This document shows positions 41,701-63,689 of a DNA stretch of 64,000 nt, in pieces. The notes under the pieces are model-generated. The model ran no database searches and was not told the DNA's origin. It worked only from the letters and a program-made list of their open reading frames with translations. The translations under genes and the position numbers were made by a program. Location of the stretch: the NCBI RefSeq assembly GCF_958295425.1, contig NC_081138.1:7738302-7802301 (forward strand), read 5' to 3'. Position 1 is the first letter of the stretch. Each line of letters begins with the position of its first letter. This stretch comes from Solea solea (Eukaryota; Chordata; Actinopteri; Pleuronectiformes; Soleidae).

Positions 41701-43451
41701 CTGTCTGAACAAGGCCATAGACGTTTTCAACACTTACAGTGAGACTTGTGGCGTGTTTCCACCAGCTCGACTCGACTCGGCGCGGTTAAGTTGCGTTTCC
41801 ACTAGCGATAGTACCTGGTGCCAGAGTGCCGTCACAGGAAGAGACGTGCGACACAAGAATCAAGCCGAGCAATGCTGAACTGTAGATAAATCATTTAAAA
41901 GTCATTTAAAAAGACTTAACAATTCCAAAAACATGGGTTAATCTCCAACAATACCAGGCAAATGTCTAAAATCTCAATATTTAACAGAAGAGTCTGGTAT
42001 TTAGTGACAGCTCTGCTGATCGCGAACCCCTGCCGCTGTCTTTCAGTCCAGTGACTGTGTCAGACAGACTCTGTGCTTCTAATGATTCAGTTACACTGAA
42101 AACAACTGCTTTACAATCACTAGTCACTTGTTTGTGTGTCGCGTGTAAAACGAAGTAACGGCAGTTTCATGCAGCCGTGCAGTGATGACTCCGCCCACGT
42201 TGAGTAGGTACTATTTTGTAGTGGAAAACCAACCTAAGCCACGCCGTGCCGAGGCGAGGCGAGGTGAGGAGAGGCGAGCTGGGACCATAGGTGCAAAAGG
42301 GGCTTTGGCTCATTGTGTGTGTTGTGATGTTACAGGTCTTCATGTGTTCCCGACGTTCGTGCTGTATGAGCTCACCATCCTGCTGGTGCTAACACTCTCA
42401 CTTGTCATCATGAAGGTACTTCACCTTTGTCACCTTTGAAAAATAGAAAAATAATATGAGGTAATCTAAAAACAATATAAGCAAATAGGGCTAGGCTATA
42501 TATCGTACATATATTGTACTGTGTCTATATTGTGACATGATACAAGATATGGTCTTAGATTTTGGATATTGTCATATTGTGATAAGGTATCTGTGATCAC
42601 TTCCTGGTTTTAAAGGCTGTTGCATTGATAATCACCGTATTTATTATATTGAATCAATTAAATATTATCATTTAAATATTTATATATTTTGGTTAAAATA
42701 CATGGAATCGACATTATATTTTTAAAAAATCATTTTAATTCTAAGTCTTATTACTTGTGTTATTTATACCCCATGTTTATAGTCAATCTCTCACATACCC
42801 TTCATTTAACATTTAATAGCCAAAGAAATAAACCAGTTACTAGCTGAAATGAAAGGTTATAACTGTATTTAAGTATGTAATACAGATCATAAACAGTTTA
42901 TTTACAGTGTGTTGTCATTCTCACTCTTTGAGAAGCACCAACTTTCCAAAAGAAAGGAGCATCAGGAGAGTTAAAGCATATGAATCCTGCACATGTATTA
43001 TTGTACCAAGTATTGTATAATTGCACATATGATGGGGCAGTGTCCTCCTGTCCTGTTTTCCTCCAGTTTGTCATGGCTGTGCTGGTGCTGACAGTATTAT
43101 TGCCTCCGGGCTCTCGACACATACGGTGGATCGTCTCAGCTGGCCTTGCGCAGGTCAGCGAGTTCTCCTTCGTCTTGGGCAGCCGTGCACGTAGAGCTGG
43201 CATCATCTCTAGAGAGGTCAGTGTTGACCAGTCATACAAGTCAATTATTAATCGACTAATCGATTTCTAAGATAATATTATGGTTAACATCTGTGTCCCT
43301 GTCTGCTCAGGTTTACCTGCTGGTTCTTAGTGTCACCACTCTCAGTTTGCTGCTGGCTCCAGTGCTGTGGAGAGTGACCACACACAGATGGGTTCTGCGA
43401 GCTGACCACAAAAGTCCCATCACCAGACGGTCTTCAGAGCTTCCTCCATAG
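30619..43451 (+). CDS. tmco3: TMCO3, transmembrane and coiled-coil protein (CPA2-type cation/proton antiporter family)
   Basis: Thirteen coding exons: 30619-30876, 32052-32219, 36015-36194, 36439-36639, 36755-36883, 37721-37813, 38732-38918, 40027-40144, 40262-40457, 40554-40704, 42336-42415, 43067-43216 and 43311-43451. All phases close to give 683 residues (human 677). Residues 1-20 form a signal peptide ([16 protein letters not shown]). Residues ~25-260 are lumenal or extracellular and coiled-coil, with [20 protein letters not shown] and [20 protein letters not shown]. From ~270 the exchanger domain follows, with [50 protein letters not shown] and [20 protein letters not shown]. The family is KefB-like, but transport by TMCO3 is inferred from homology. 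A weak donor (GTCCAC) follows exon 3. TG repeats flank the exon 5 donor and exon 7 acceptor. Introns carry several transposons. Confidence 0.96.
31010..31385. mobile_element. MITE with AGAGCTGCAACAAACGATTA ends
   Basis: The left end reads AGAGCTGCAACAAACGATTA. The right end, read in reverse, gives AGAGCTGAAACAATTACTTG, an imperfect inverted repeat. The interior is full of ATCGATTA words. It is non-autonomous, 376 bp long, and lies in tmco3 intron 1. A truncated relative is at 37135-37345. Confidence 0.55.
31750..31840. repeat. GATTAATCGCGATTAA-type repeat end
   Basis: Contains TGCGATTAATTGCGAG and TGCGATTAATCGCGATTAA, and ends near GACAGCAC. This is the terminal part of a common fish DNA-transposon family. 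A similar fragment lies at about 15245-15335. Confidence 0.4.
32555..32600 (+). mobile_element. MITE end fragment, GGGCTGGGCAATA family
   Basis: Contains TAGGGCTGGGCAATATATTG, the family's left terminus. The rest of the copy is missing or too diverged to follow. Confidence 0.45.
32780..34265 (-). mobile_element. non-LTR retrotransposon fragment (reverse transcriptase and C-terminal domain)
   Basis: On the minus strand, near 34140-34200, codons read [18 protein letters not shown], a reverse-transcriptase motif with the catalytic aspartate. Further along (33234-32989) comes [19 protein letters not shown], then [20 protein letters not shown] and [17 protein letters not shown], a C-terminal domain found in some fish non-LTR elements. 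The frame is broken in several places. It sits inside tmco3 intron 2, antisense to the gene. I cannot assign the clade. Confidence 0.65.
34345..34665 (+). repeat. CATCCATC-headed dispersed repeat
   Basis: Begins with a CATC microsatellite and TTCTACCGCTTTATTCTCC. It runs through CAGTCCATCGCAAGGCC, GTGGGAGGAACCCGGAGAAC and GGAGAACATGCAAACTCC. This is a very common fish interspersed repeat. Degenerate relatives occur at 23120-23230, 28959-29035, 37360-37435 and 53990-54170. Confidence 0.5.
34675..34800 (-). repeat. retroelement 3' tail
   Basis: A block with TTTGTTTATTTATTTCGGTC at its left and AAAGCTTATCTAGTCCCGCC at its right. On the minus strand it resembles a LINE 3' untranslated region ending in an A-rich tail. 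Confidence 0.35.
34986..35312 (-). CDS. intron-nested antisense ORF, possible small single-pass membrane protein
   Basis: A 108-codon minus-strand frame starts at the ATG at 35312 ([20 protein letters not shown]) and ends in TAA. A hydrophobic segment ([20 protein letters not shown], about residues 29-48) is followed by a charged helix-prone tail ([20 protein letters not shown]) and an acidic end (NPTDEMDD). AATAAA signals follow 11-20 bases after the stop. The frame stays open upstream to 35462, but that part reads through a tRNA-like SINE head, so I set the start at the internal ATG. It lies antisense in tmco3 intron 2. I do not recognise the family. It may be a retrocopy, a transposon gene or a genuine nested gene. 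Confidence 0.35.
   Translation of the reverse strand: MAGYIRDGWDKWKVVCLAALDVEDVEDVYIFTFMMIGMLSLGWGMFLQYRELRKIGSEMTKELIDMKVESAITKRVMVGLRSDVSTTLEHVKRMEKQSEANPTDEMDD
35330..35405 (-). repeat. tRNA-like SINE head
   Basis: On the minus strand this reads GGTTGGTGTAGTGGTTAGTG and then CTTGCCTTTGCAGCAAGAAG. This is an A-box-like and anticodon-arm-like start of a fish SINE. The expected B box (GGTTCGA-type) is degraded. Confidence 0.45.
36888..36916. repeat. (GT)n microsatellite at the tmco3 exon 5 donor
   Basis: A GT run begins four bases after the donor GT of exon 5 (exon end 36883). Slippage here could create competing GT donors. Confidence 0.85.
37135..37345. mobile_element. truncated MITE related to 31010-31385
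   Basis: Shares AGCAAAGAAA, AATATTAACATTTAAGAGGC and the terminus GATTAGTTGTTTCAGC with the element at 31010-31385. The left end is missing. It lies in tmco3 intron 5 and contains an AAT microsatellite at about 37220-37245. Confidence 0.45.
38689..38724. repeat. (TG)n tract in the tmco3 exon 7 acceptor
   Basis: A TG run with one CG interruption ends seven bases before exon 7. The polypyrimidine position of the acceptor is therefore filled by alternating TG, followed by CACGTAG and the exon at 38732. Confidence 0.9.
40794..40900 (+). repeat. tRNA-derived SINE-like repeat
   Basis: AGTAGCCCAACGGTAGAGTC resembles a tRNA D-arm/A-box start. TCAACTCGAAGGTTGTGAG and GGGCAAGACACTCAACC follow. No intact cloverleaf can be drawn. 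It lies in tmco3 intron 10. Confidence 0.45.
42486..42960 (+). mobile_element. MITE copy, GGGCTGGGCAATA family
   Basis: Starts AGGGCTAGGCTATATATCG and shares ACAAGATATGGTCTTAGATT and GGCTGTTGCATTGATAATCA with the copies at 9353 and 27808. The right terminus is degraded. It lies in tmco3 intron 11, just upstream of exon 12. Confidence 0.5.
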
Positions 43452-45470
43452 TGAAGCTGCAGCATCATCATGAGCAGTGGACGTTAATTCTTATTTGCCC
43501 TTTCAGACATTCTTACAAGAACACTAGTACCACTTCCTCTAATCTTCTTCTTGATTTAAGAGACTTACATCTCTCATTTCAAGGTTATTATCATCAGCTA
43601 CATTTTCACCAGAGGTTCTTAACAGATGCCTTCATCAGATTGCTGCTTGAAGGGATATTTTCATAAAGCACAGATGCAGAAGGTACGACTTAGACCATTT
43701 TTACAATAAGCTTTAAAGGTGTAGTGTGTAACTTTTGAATATAAACAAATTGTTAAATTCAAACCATTGTCAAAGTAGTTTACACAATGTTTGGTTTTGT
43801 TTACCTTTATTTAACCAGGCAGGACAGATGAGGGAGAGAGGGAGAGGGGGAAAAGGGGCAAATAATAGTTAACATCGTTTCTGTTCATAAAGACCAGAGA
43901 CGGAATAATAACATCAACAACAGTCACCAAAAGTTTATTGGAGAGCACAAAAATCTAGATTTCCTTTCAGCTCAGATTCTTTTAATGCACTAAAATGATA
44001 GTAATCTGAAAGAAAATCTCTTCTCAGTACTTCTGTTATTGTTTTTCTTTTACCAAACATTCACCTTTGCACTTTGATCCTTAAGTTGGTCTTTTCCGTG
44101 AAGCACATAGATCAAATCTGAGGTATTGAACTCCACCTTCCTACACTGCTCTTTATTCCGGCTGTGGCTGGTGAACACAATAACAAATCGAAAACAATAG
44201 GGCTGAACAATTAATCCTTTTTCAAATCCAAAATGCAGTTGGTTATTATGCAATCAAAAAATTGCAAATGCTGCAATTTAATAGTTATATATATTTTTTT
44301 ATTGTTATTATTTTTTTTTAGGCCAATTGAAAAAGCAATACATAAGAGTTTGAAAGAGTTCAAGCTCTCATACTTGGATTATAGTTAAGTATATTCTATT
44401 TTGACGTATTTTTTTTAAATTCTATCACACAGAAAAATATTATTATGAAACTCACATTCACAAAATATGTCAGAAAAATAACTGGATGTTTCACCAAAAT
44501 CCTTCAGCCCTCGTCAGCATATCCTGATATGATATTGTTTAGGTGAGGCAAACAACTGCTGGGCTGTAATTGTCCATTTTTAAATAGTAAAGCGCTTTTA
44601 GAGCCCTGGTAGAAAACATAAATGATCAAAATGAAGTGCAAACCGTTTATCTGCTGTTATTTAATAGATCATACTGCTGCACATTCAGGTACAATAAGAA
44701 ACATGGGGTCTGCCATTAATTCACTTGCACTGTTTCCTACTGAATGTCAAATTGTGTGCCTGCTCCAGAGGAAACACTGTGTCTCACAGTGAGAGGACTC
44801 ACACTGTCATGTCTCCTGCTGTAAAATGTTCTTGTTTAAACATTCAAATGTTACACTTTCATATTGTCTTCACATGTTTCCTGCAGTAGGCTAACAGGGA
44901 AGGTGCTTGAGTTTACATGTATGTGTGCTGGAGGTAGTGACTGTCAAAAATAGATGCTGTTTCAGTCATGTATAATTAAATTGTATAAATCAGTCCATTT
45001 GTTTATTTATTTATTTAAAAAAATTTAATCCAAAAGGCACTCACTGTTTGTTTTTTGCGGACTCTGAAATGTTAATGTGCATTTGTTTTAAACATGGACA
45101 GACAACCAAATATTGGACAAGAACAACAAAAAATGTTTTGTCAAATAATAGTACTTTTTTTTAATTCCAATACTATTTGGCTTGTGATGCTTAAACATGA
45201 TGCCTTCTCCCAATGGCACATCATAGGTTGTTACAATTTTAATGCTGCTGCATGAATGTTGATGAGGACTAAAAGGAGAGCACACATAACACCCATATCG
45301 GAGTCCCTGCACTGGCTGCTTTCGAGTCCATTTTAAAATAATTGTACTGGTTTCAAAGCTCTAAATGGTCTTGATCCTCATATTTCTTTTGTTTCCAACC
45401 GATTAGATCCTCTGATAATCACCTATTCATGATTCCAAAAGGTAGAAGAAAGACCCACAGAGGTATAATT
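43452..45470. other. 3' flank of tmco3
   Basis: Should include the tmco3 3' untranslated region. I found no canonical AATAAA close to the stop. Positions 43713-43800 hold a TTTAAAGGTGTAGTGTGTAAC repeat head also seen at 53065 and 60405, and 43796-43825 holds an inverted LINE tail. Mammals have tfdp1 in this interval, but I see no tfdp1 exon. Confidence 0.35.
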
Positions 45471-45477
45471 TTCTTGT

Positions 45478-45713
45478 ATGTGTATACATATATATGTATA
45501 TGTATATATGTACATATACATATATATTTGTATATATGTACATATGTGTGTATGCATATATGTATGTATTTATGTGTATATATGTACATATATGTATATA
45601 CATATGTACATATATGTATATGTATATACATATGTACATATATGTATATGTATATACATATGTACATGTATATACATATGTACATATAAACATATGTACA
45701 TATATATGTATAT
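45478..45713. repeat. TATATGTACATATG minisatellite
   Basis: A tandem array of units built from ATATGTACATATATGTATAT words. The units are close to palindromic, so long frames of alternating Tyr, Ile, Met and Val codons open on both strands. These are artefacts of the repeat. Confidence 0.85.
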
Positions 45714-45939
45714 ACTTCCCATCTGTAGTGTGTGTGTGTGTGTGCTCTGTAAGCTGATCATCTACTAACTGTGCAGTCAGCAGATTTATTAGAAACTCGA
45801 TCACCACCTACGTCATCTTCTTAGTGAGAGTCCAGCACTCCACTGACTGTAGCAGATGCTTAGAGACACACTGCAACATCTTTCTGAAATCATGCTTGTG
45901 CATAATTATTGTACATTTACACAATTCATAAGACCAAAC

Positions 45940-45945
45940 TTTATT
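45940..45945 (-). promoter_or_regulatory. atp4b: candidate poly(A) signal of atp4b
   Basis: AATAAA on the minus strand, 255 bases past the atp4b stop codon. A typical distance for a vertebrate 3' end. Confidence 0.45.
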
Positions 45946-46199
45946 GTGTCATTTAGACGTATAGTGTTTGTCATGGTCTTGTCGGGAACAATTCATCTCA
46001 GGAACATACATTTACATTTCAGACTTTGAATTTACTGTTTAATTAATGTCTTGAAAGGCTGTATACACGGACGTTCAGGAATCACTGAGATAATCAGAGA
46101 TAATCATATTTGTAAAAACAGCACATATATGTGGGTTAAGGTTGGATGTATGCTCTTCCTTTGACACATGACATGATCAGAGGATGTCTCTCTTTTTTT

Positions 46200-47671
46200 T
46201 CATTTCACTGCTTTGAGGTAGAAGATGACCTTGCCCTCGTAGGGTTCATGGACGTTTTGGTAGCTGATCTTGTCGGACACAACTTGGCACTGGATCTTGG
46301 CTTGTTTGTCTCTGACCAGGCTGAAGCGAACAGCCACCAGAGGGTTGACATAAGTAGGCTGAGGAGAGGGCGGGAGGAGACGGTTTTACTCATTTACTTA
46401 TTTTTTCTGTGACTTGGGGTTAATAAATAATAAGCATAGTGCAAACCAAATGTTTGCTATTGGGTCATGTTTTTAAGTCTTACCTGTGCTTGTTTTCCAT
46501 AATAAGGGAAGTAAGACATATCCATAATTCCTCTATCAGGGAAGTACTCAATTTTGTCCACATTGTCTTTTCCATCCTTTAACAAAGACAAAATACATTT
46601 TATAAATATTTCAAAGGGGCACTTACACGCTAGAATATTTTCTTCTTGTCACGTTAAAATATTAGAGGCTACAAATTAAGCTTTAGCAAGGCAGAGAGTT
46701 ACTGATGAAACAAAAAAGGATTTCTTTCATTCATAATGTATGAACAGTCAAATTGACCCTTCAACATAAAACACACTTTTAAACCTCAGACACATGCAGC
46801 TGTTGCTCACCAGTATCGTGCAGTTGACATATGGAGGACGGTCACTGTGATTGGACGGTAAAAAGTCAATGATCTGCAGAGATAAATCACAACATAATGT
46901 ATATTTAAATGTAATCCTGGTTATTTAATGGCATCTATTTCCCTGTTTTTATTCTGATGTTCAAACGTTTCCCCAAAGTGCTTTTAAAGGAACTTAAACA
47001 TACTCTGTTCATCTTAATGATGACACAGGGCATAGTGCAGTTGTAGCCAAAGGTTGGGTCCCCAAGTCCTGAGCAGTTTCCCAGCATGCTTTGCATGAAG
47101 GGACAGGCCCACTTTGTGTGGTCAGGGGCAGAGAAGCTGTTCTGGATGAAGTACATTCCCTGAGTGCAGTTGAAGTTGTTACATCCATGCTGATTGGTGT
47201 CATTGTAGGCTGGTGGAGAGAGAAAACAATTAACTTCTTTAAAATGTTGTTACATTTTTTTTGATTATGTTCCAGCAATAAAAACTAACGAATGAGGAAC
47301 TTGTGAAGGATGTTGGACATCTTCATCCAGCTGGCCTTGTCTGATGTGTTGTAGAAGATTTCAATGTCCTCTTCTCCATAAGTGTCTGGCCACACCATCA
47401 CTCCTGTACAAGGGAACGGAATTGTCATATCATTATCACTGCTCGTTTTAGGCTACTGTTAAGAGCTGTGCTAGATATTCGAACAAATGAGTTCTTAAAT
47501 AGATTAGATTTACAGTGTTGAACTCATCTGCCTGATGGGAACAGCTCATACTGATGAGGAATTAAGGCTTTATTGAATAGTCGACAGGGGATGACTATTC
47601 ATTCTGTTTGAATAAATGAATACGGGAAAACCCTTTTGTCCTCTGATCACATGGGTAATTTTTATAAGACA

Positions 47672-47703
<32 letters not shown>

Positions 47704-49758
47704 GTTGTAATGGGCCCATAGCATCAGATCTTAATTTGAAGTGTGTCTTTGTTGCAATTTCTGAGAGACAGCTGTAATGTTTTGGTAGAAACCTTTTGAG
47801 TCGGCCTCCATGAGTGCATCGTTATTAACCAGAGTAATTTTATTAATATATGTTTTATTCAATTAGTTATAAGGGAGTCATTTTCTTGTAATGCACACAC
47901 ATGGTCATGGCATAAATACATGTATTGGAATAAATTGCTATCAATGTTCTGAAGAAATATTATCAATAAGGTACAAAACAGTATTGCAAACAAACTAAAA
48001 CAAAGCAAAAACAAAGAATACGATCACAGAGGAACAACAAGAGAGAAACTAAAAAATAAATAAATAAAAGGAGGTTTTTATTGATTGAAATTGTTGTTGT
48101 TGCTTTACCTGGTGATTTTAGCCGGTCTTGGTAGTCTGGCCTGTATGGATCCAATGTATACATGAGCACATAGATGGCCAGAGAAAAGAGGGACGTCATT
48201 ACCACATAGAAGGCCACATAGTACAGGCTGATGTAGACTGTGAAGGACACGGACACACACGTTGACACAAACCTTGTGATTTCATGTTAGTCAAAAAAAC
48301 ATATTAAGGCAGTAAAGGTGAAGATTTGAGTGTGGTGACAAAGGTCGAGGTGTTCTCTATTTGTATGTGAGGTCACTTTAATCAGACTGTAAGATCAAAC
48401 AAAACCAAAGCAAAGCTTATCTCATGACACCGAGCTTATCACCACACTGCACACTGTGGTGATTTTAAAGGACAGAAAAAAGTCACCTGTGAAGTACACC
48501 CTGTGGTGAGAATGTACTCTTACATTTACTTTGCAATGAAGGTACTTTAACCCTTAGTGCTCATGCCGCAGGTGCACCCATGGTCATTTGCGGTGGGAAT
48601 AAAAAACAACTCCTTATATGGACATCCTGGAGGTGTGTGTTTATAGGTCACAAATTCAGGCTTTAAAAAATCTTTTATGTGCTGTTGAGTCAAAGTTATG
48701 ATTCATTTTATATTGCATTTTTAGTCGTGATATAAAGTAGCAATAATTGTGCAGAAGTTACAAAATGGACCGTTTTTCTTCTCTTTTTGTTCATAAAAAT
48801 GAACCAAGTGAACTTTGAACTGTGACTTATTTCCAAATTTCACAAATTCAATCCGATTTTAAACATTTTAAGTACTTTTTTCTCTGGTGTGTTTATATAG
48901 TTGGTGGATTTAATTTTTTTTCATCAGATTGTCTAGATTGTGCTGGGGGAAAAAAAGGATATACGACACTCTATATAGCACATTCTTATAGCCTCTGTAT
49001 GTATGTTTAAACATAGTAATAGAAAAAGCAGCCAGAATGGTTAACATGTTTAAAGAACTGTTTTAAATGCATCTCTTGAGTTAGAATTCATTAGGACACA
49101 TGGGTTTTGTATATCCATTCAGCTTGAGCTTAAGCTTCAGCATTTCAATGCTCCTTCCACATACAGGCTTTATAAATAATAAACCACAATGAAGTACATG
49201 TAACTATAACTAATATAAGCTACCTTTACATTTTGAATCTTCTGATTTTCAAATTTTTTTTAATTTCTTCCTTCCTTCCTCCATTTATGTAATGTTAGAC
49301 AACCATCCCAGTCACTCCCAATGAAGATGCTGAGGTTTTTGTTGGGAGTGACCAGGATGGACAGGATTGAGATGGTTTGGTCATGTGCAGAGGAGGGATA
49401 GCGAGTATATTGAGCAAATGATGTTGAAGATGGAGCTGCCGGGCAGGAGGAAAAGAGGAAGACAAAAGAGAAGGTTCACGGATGTTGTGGAGGACACAAG
49501 GACAGTTGGTGTAACAGAAAGGACACAAAGGAGAAGACAAGTGGAGGTAGATGATCTGCTGTGGTGACCCCTGAGGAGAAAAGCCAAAAGAAGAAAAAAA
49601 AGGAGACGCAATGTTATACAAGAGTGACCAATAATTTTATTCTTACCCCATTTCTCAGGTGTCCTCCCCATACATGTCCCATCATCTGAGTTCCAGACGA
49701 AACGGCCAAAGTCTTCACATCGCTGCCCACAGGTCCTTTTCTCCTTTAAAGTGGCCAT
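46200..49758 (-). CDS. atp4b: gastric H+/K+-ATPase beta subunit
   Basis: Seven exons: 49647-49758, 48109-48237, 47290-47403, 47004-47209, 46811-46873, 46484-46576 and 46200-46358. They encode 291 residues, the same length as human ATP4B. It is a type II membrane glycoprotein that pairs with ATP4A, which exchanges H+ for K+ to acidify the stomach. The cytoplasmic tail ([20 protein letters not shown]) is followed by a membrane segment at residues ~38-61 ([20 protein letters not shown]) and the [15 protein letters not shown] stalk. Potential N-glycosylation sites include NTSD, NCTQ, NCSG, NCTM, NHSD and NCTI. The ectodomain has eight cysteines against six in human; the extra pair is in HGC and YNC. 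The C-terminus [15 protein letters not shown] matches the family. An ATP1B subunit is excluded by the KTCGQR-type start and the gene order. Confidence 0.96.
47677..47703. repeat. (ATT)n microsatellite
   Basis: A perfect ATT trinucleotide run inside atp4b intron 2. Confidence 0.85.
48547..49044 (+). mobile_element. TTAA-flanked MITE, piggyBac-like, copy 1
   Basis: Starts with TTAA then CCCTTAGTGCTCATG and ends with CCAGAATGG then TTAA. It is related to 56479-56838 in the opposite orientation, sharing a stretch whose chance translation reads [12 protein letters not shown] in both. TTAA target duplication with CCY-type ends is the piggyBac signature. There is no transposase. It is in atp4b intron 1. 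Confidence 0.55.
49295..49590 (+). mobile_element. RTE-like LINE 3' fragment
   Basis: Codons encode [17 protein letters not shown], then [18 protein letters not shown] and a WRQ-type end, then GATGATCTGCTGTGGTGACC. This is the end of a non-LTR reverse-transcriptase ORF. It is closely related to 9756-10020 but in the opposite orientation. It lies in atp4b intron 1, antisense to the gene. Confidence 0.6.
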
Positions 49759-50096
49759 GATGAGCTCTGTGCTGCTGACCAGGATTCACAATAGATTTTC
49801 CTTTCTCTTATAAAACTCTCTGGTTTTCTTCTGTTTAAACCACTCTACTATCCCTCCACAAAGACTTTGAAGCCCTTTTAGATGTTTGCTGTATGTTTTC
49901 TCCCCTCCCTCATTCTCTACCACAGTAAATGCTAAAAGTCACTCCCAGAGTGATGTGTGTGTTATCACTTACTTACTATTTATAAGGCCATGATAAAGCA
50001 GAAATGCAGAGGGTAGTGAAATTGAGGTGAGGTCAACTTCCATCCGTACCAATGATGTCCTTCATTCTGTCGAGAAACCTCCCCCTTACCTTATAT

Positions 50097-50640
50097 GTAA
50101 TAAAATAAACTTTATTTGTATAGCACCCTTCATACAAGGATTGCAGCTCAAAGTGCTTCACAATAACAGGAAAATAACATTTAAAAAAAATCAAATACAA
50201 CAACAAACACAACACAGGGTGGAATGAAGAGGAAAGGTCTTCAGTCAAAAAGTCAAAAAAAAATTTAACTTTGTTTTAACTTTGAAATAAAACAAAAGAT
50301 AAGAGAAGATGTAAAAACAGTATTATTTCTGATTTGGAGTTGTTTAGTTGGAGAACGTTATGGGCCATCCAGTGGTTCACCTCTTTGAGACAGTCTAAAA
50401 CAGCAACCAGGCTCCTCGGATCGTTGGGTCTCAGTGGGAGGTATATCCGTGTGTCGTCAGCATAGCAATGGAAAGAGACATGGTGCCGCTAGATAATTTC
50501 GCCAAGTGGGAGCATATAAATAGAAAATAAGATTGGACCTTAAATAGAACCCTGCGGTACACCATAGGCTATTTGGTTTGTAGACAACCAGAGGCAGAAC
50601 AGTGAAAAATAAAGCCCCTGATGTGAAAAACATCATAAAT
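50097..50640 (-). mobile_element. LINE fragment with YADD reverse-transcriptase box
   Basis: On the minus strand, between about 50490 and 50345, codons read CYADDTRIYLPLRPNDPRSL and VLDCLKEVNHWMAHNVLQLN, the catalytic YADD motif region of a fish L2/Rex1-type reverse transcriptase. The 3' tail reads AAAGTTTATTTTAT after TGAAGGGTGCTATACAAATA. The element is 5'-truncated and internally deleted. It fills much of the 1.4 kb gap between atp4b and grk1. Confidence 0.7.
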
Positions 50641-51192
50641 GCCATAATTCCCACAGCAGTGAGTGATATTTGCAACCCTATCCACATCAACAGTTGACAA
50701 CTTTCAATTGGGTCAGAGTCTAAGACTGAGAAACCTGCAACACAATGACAAATGTGGAGTGTATTGTGATGTCATACCTCACAAGGTTTGGGCTTCACAA
50801 ATAAAGACACAGTCTCACAGTCTCTTCCAAAGAAAGAAATGGCTGGTAGTGGTAGGTTCCTGCTGGTTACATCTTTTATATGGCTGAAGTGCATATAAAA
50901 GGCTTATTACAGCCGTTATTCAGTTATACAAATATACTTACTGATGGTACTCTCCATCACACGGCTTTCATTCATTCTTCCCATTTGAATTCAGCAGCAG
51001 GCACATGGGTCAGCACAGGATAAAGCATTACATTACTAACCCTTTCAGAGTGGATAAGTCCCCACGTGGAGAGGTGATGAGTCAGGTAGATCAGCATGTG
51101 TGTCGCATGTGTCTTGGCTTTAGTGAAAGCTTCATTGAGGAAACACTAGGTTTTGCCATTTGCTATTGTCATCTACTTTTCCCTGTGTCACC

Positions 51193-63073
<11,881 letters not shown>

Positions 63074-63520
63074 TTGTTTATTTATTTAAATTCTGTCATT
63101 CCATCACTACCTTTTATATGAGTTTTCAGGAAGGTGGTAGATTATTAAAAAGGAATATTTCTTTTCAAAAAATTACACAATTATGCAGGAACAAATATTA
63201 GAATACATAAAATAGTAAATATATTAATGAGTACATGAATTAATTCATACATACAGAAATAAGTACATGCATTAATTATAGACATGTATTTATGTTTCAG
63301 TTCATTTTTATTTATAGTTTGATTATTTCCACATTATTAATTTCTGTATTTATTTAGTATTGTGTTTACTTCTGTATTATCCTTTTTTATTATTTATATT
63401 TTATCTATTTATGTCATCTTATTTATTTATTAATGTATTCATTGATTGATTGATTTCTGTATTTATTTACACATTCATATTCCTTTTTCATTCATTCATA
63501 TTATTATTTTTAATTTTTAG
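63074..63520. other. grk1 3' flank
   Basis: AT-rich DNA with many TTTATTTA words, expected to hold the grk1 3' untranslated region. The nearest plus-strand candidate poly(A) signal is ATTAAA at about 63145. I could not decide on a 3' end. Confidence 0.35.
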
Positions 63521-63689
63521 TGGTATTGTGGCGGGCACTCAGGGGTGTGTTCTCTCACCCAGTTGGTTTCTGGGTAAGGGGTGGTTCTGTGATATATATA
63601 TTTGCTGTATGGGGCACATGTGCTCTTGCTGTCGTTACTGGGCATGGAGGACGGTGGTTTCCTTTTCCCGCATATTTTCCTGCGCCAAC

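Noticed and set aside
45419..45807. Tyr/Ile/Met-rich frames as membrane proteins
   Set aside because: Product of the TATATGTACATATG minisatellite; the opposite strand reads the same kind of peptide.
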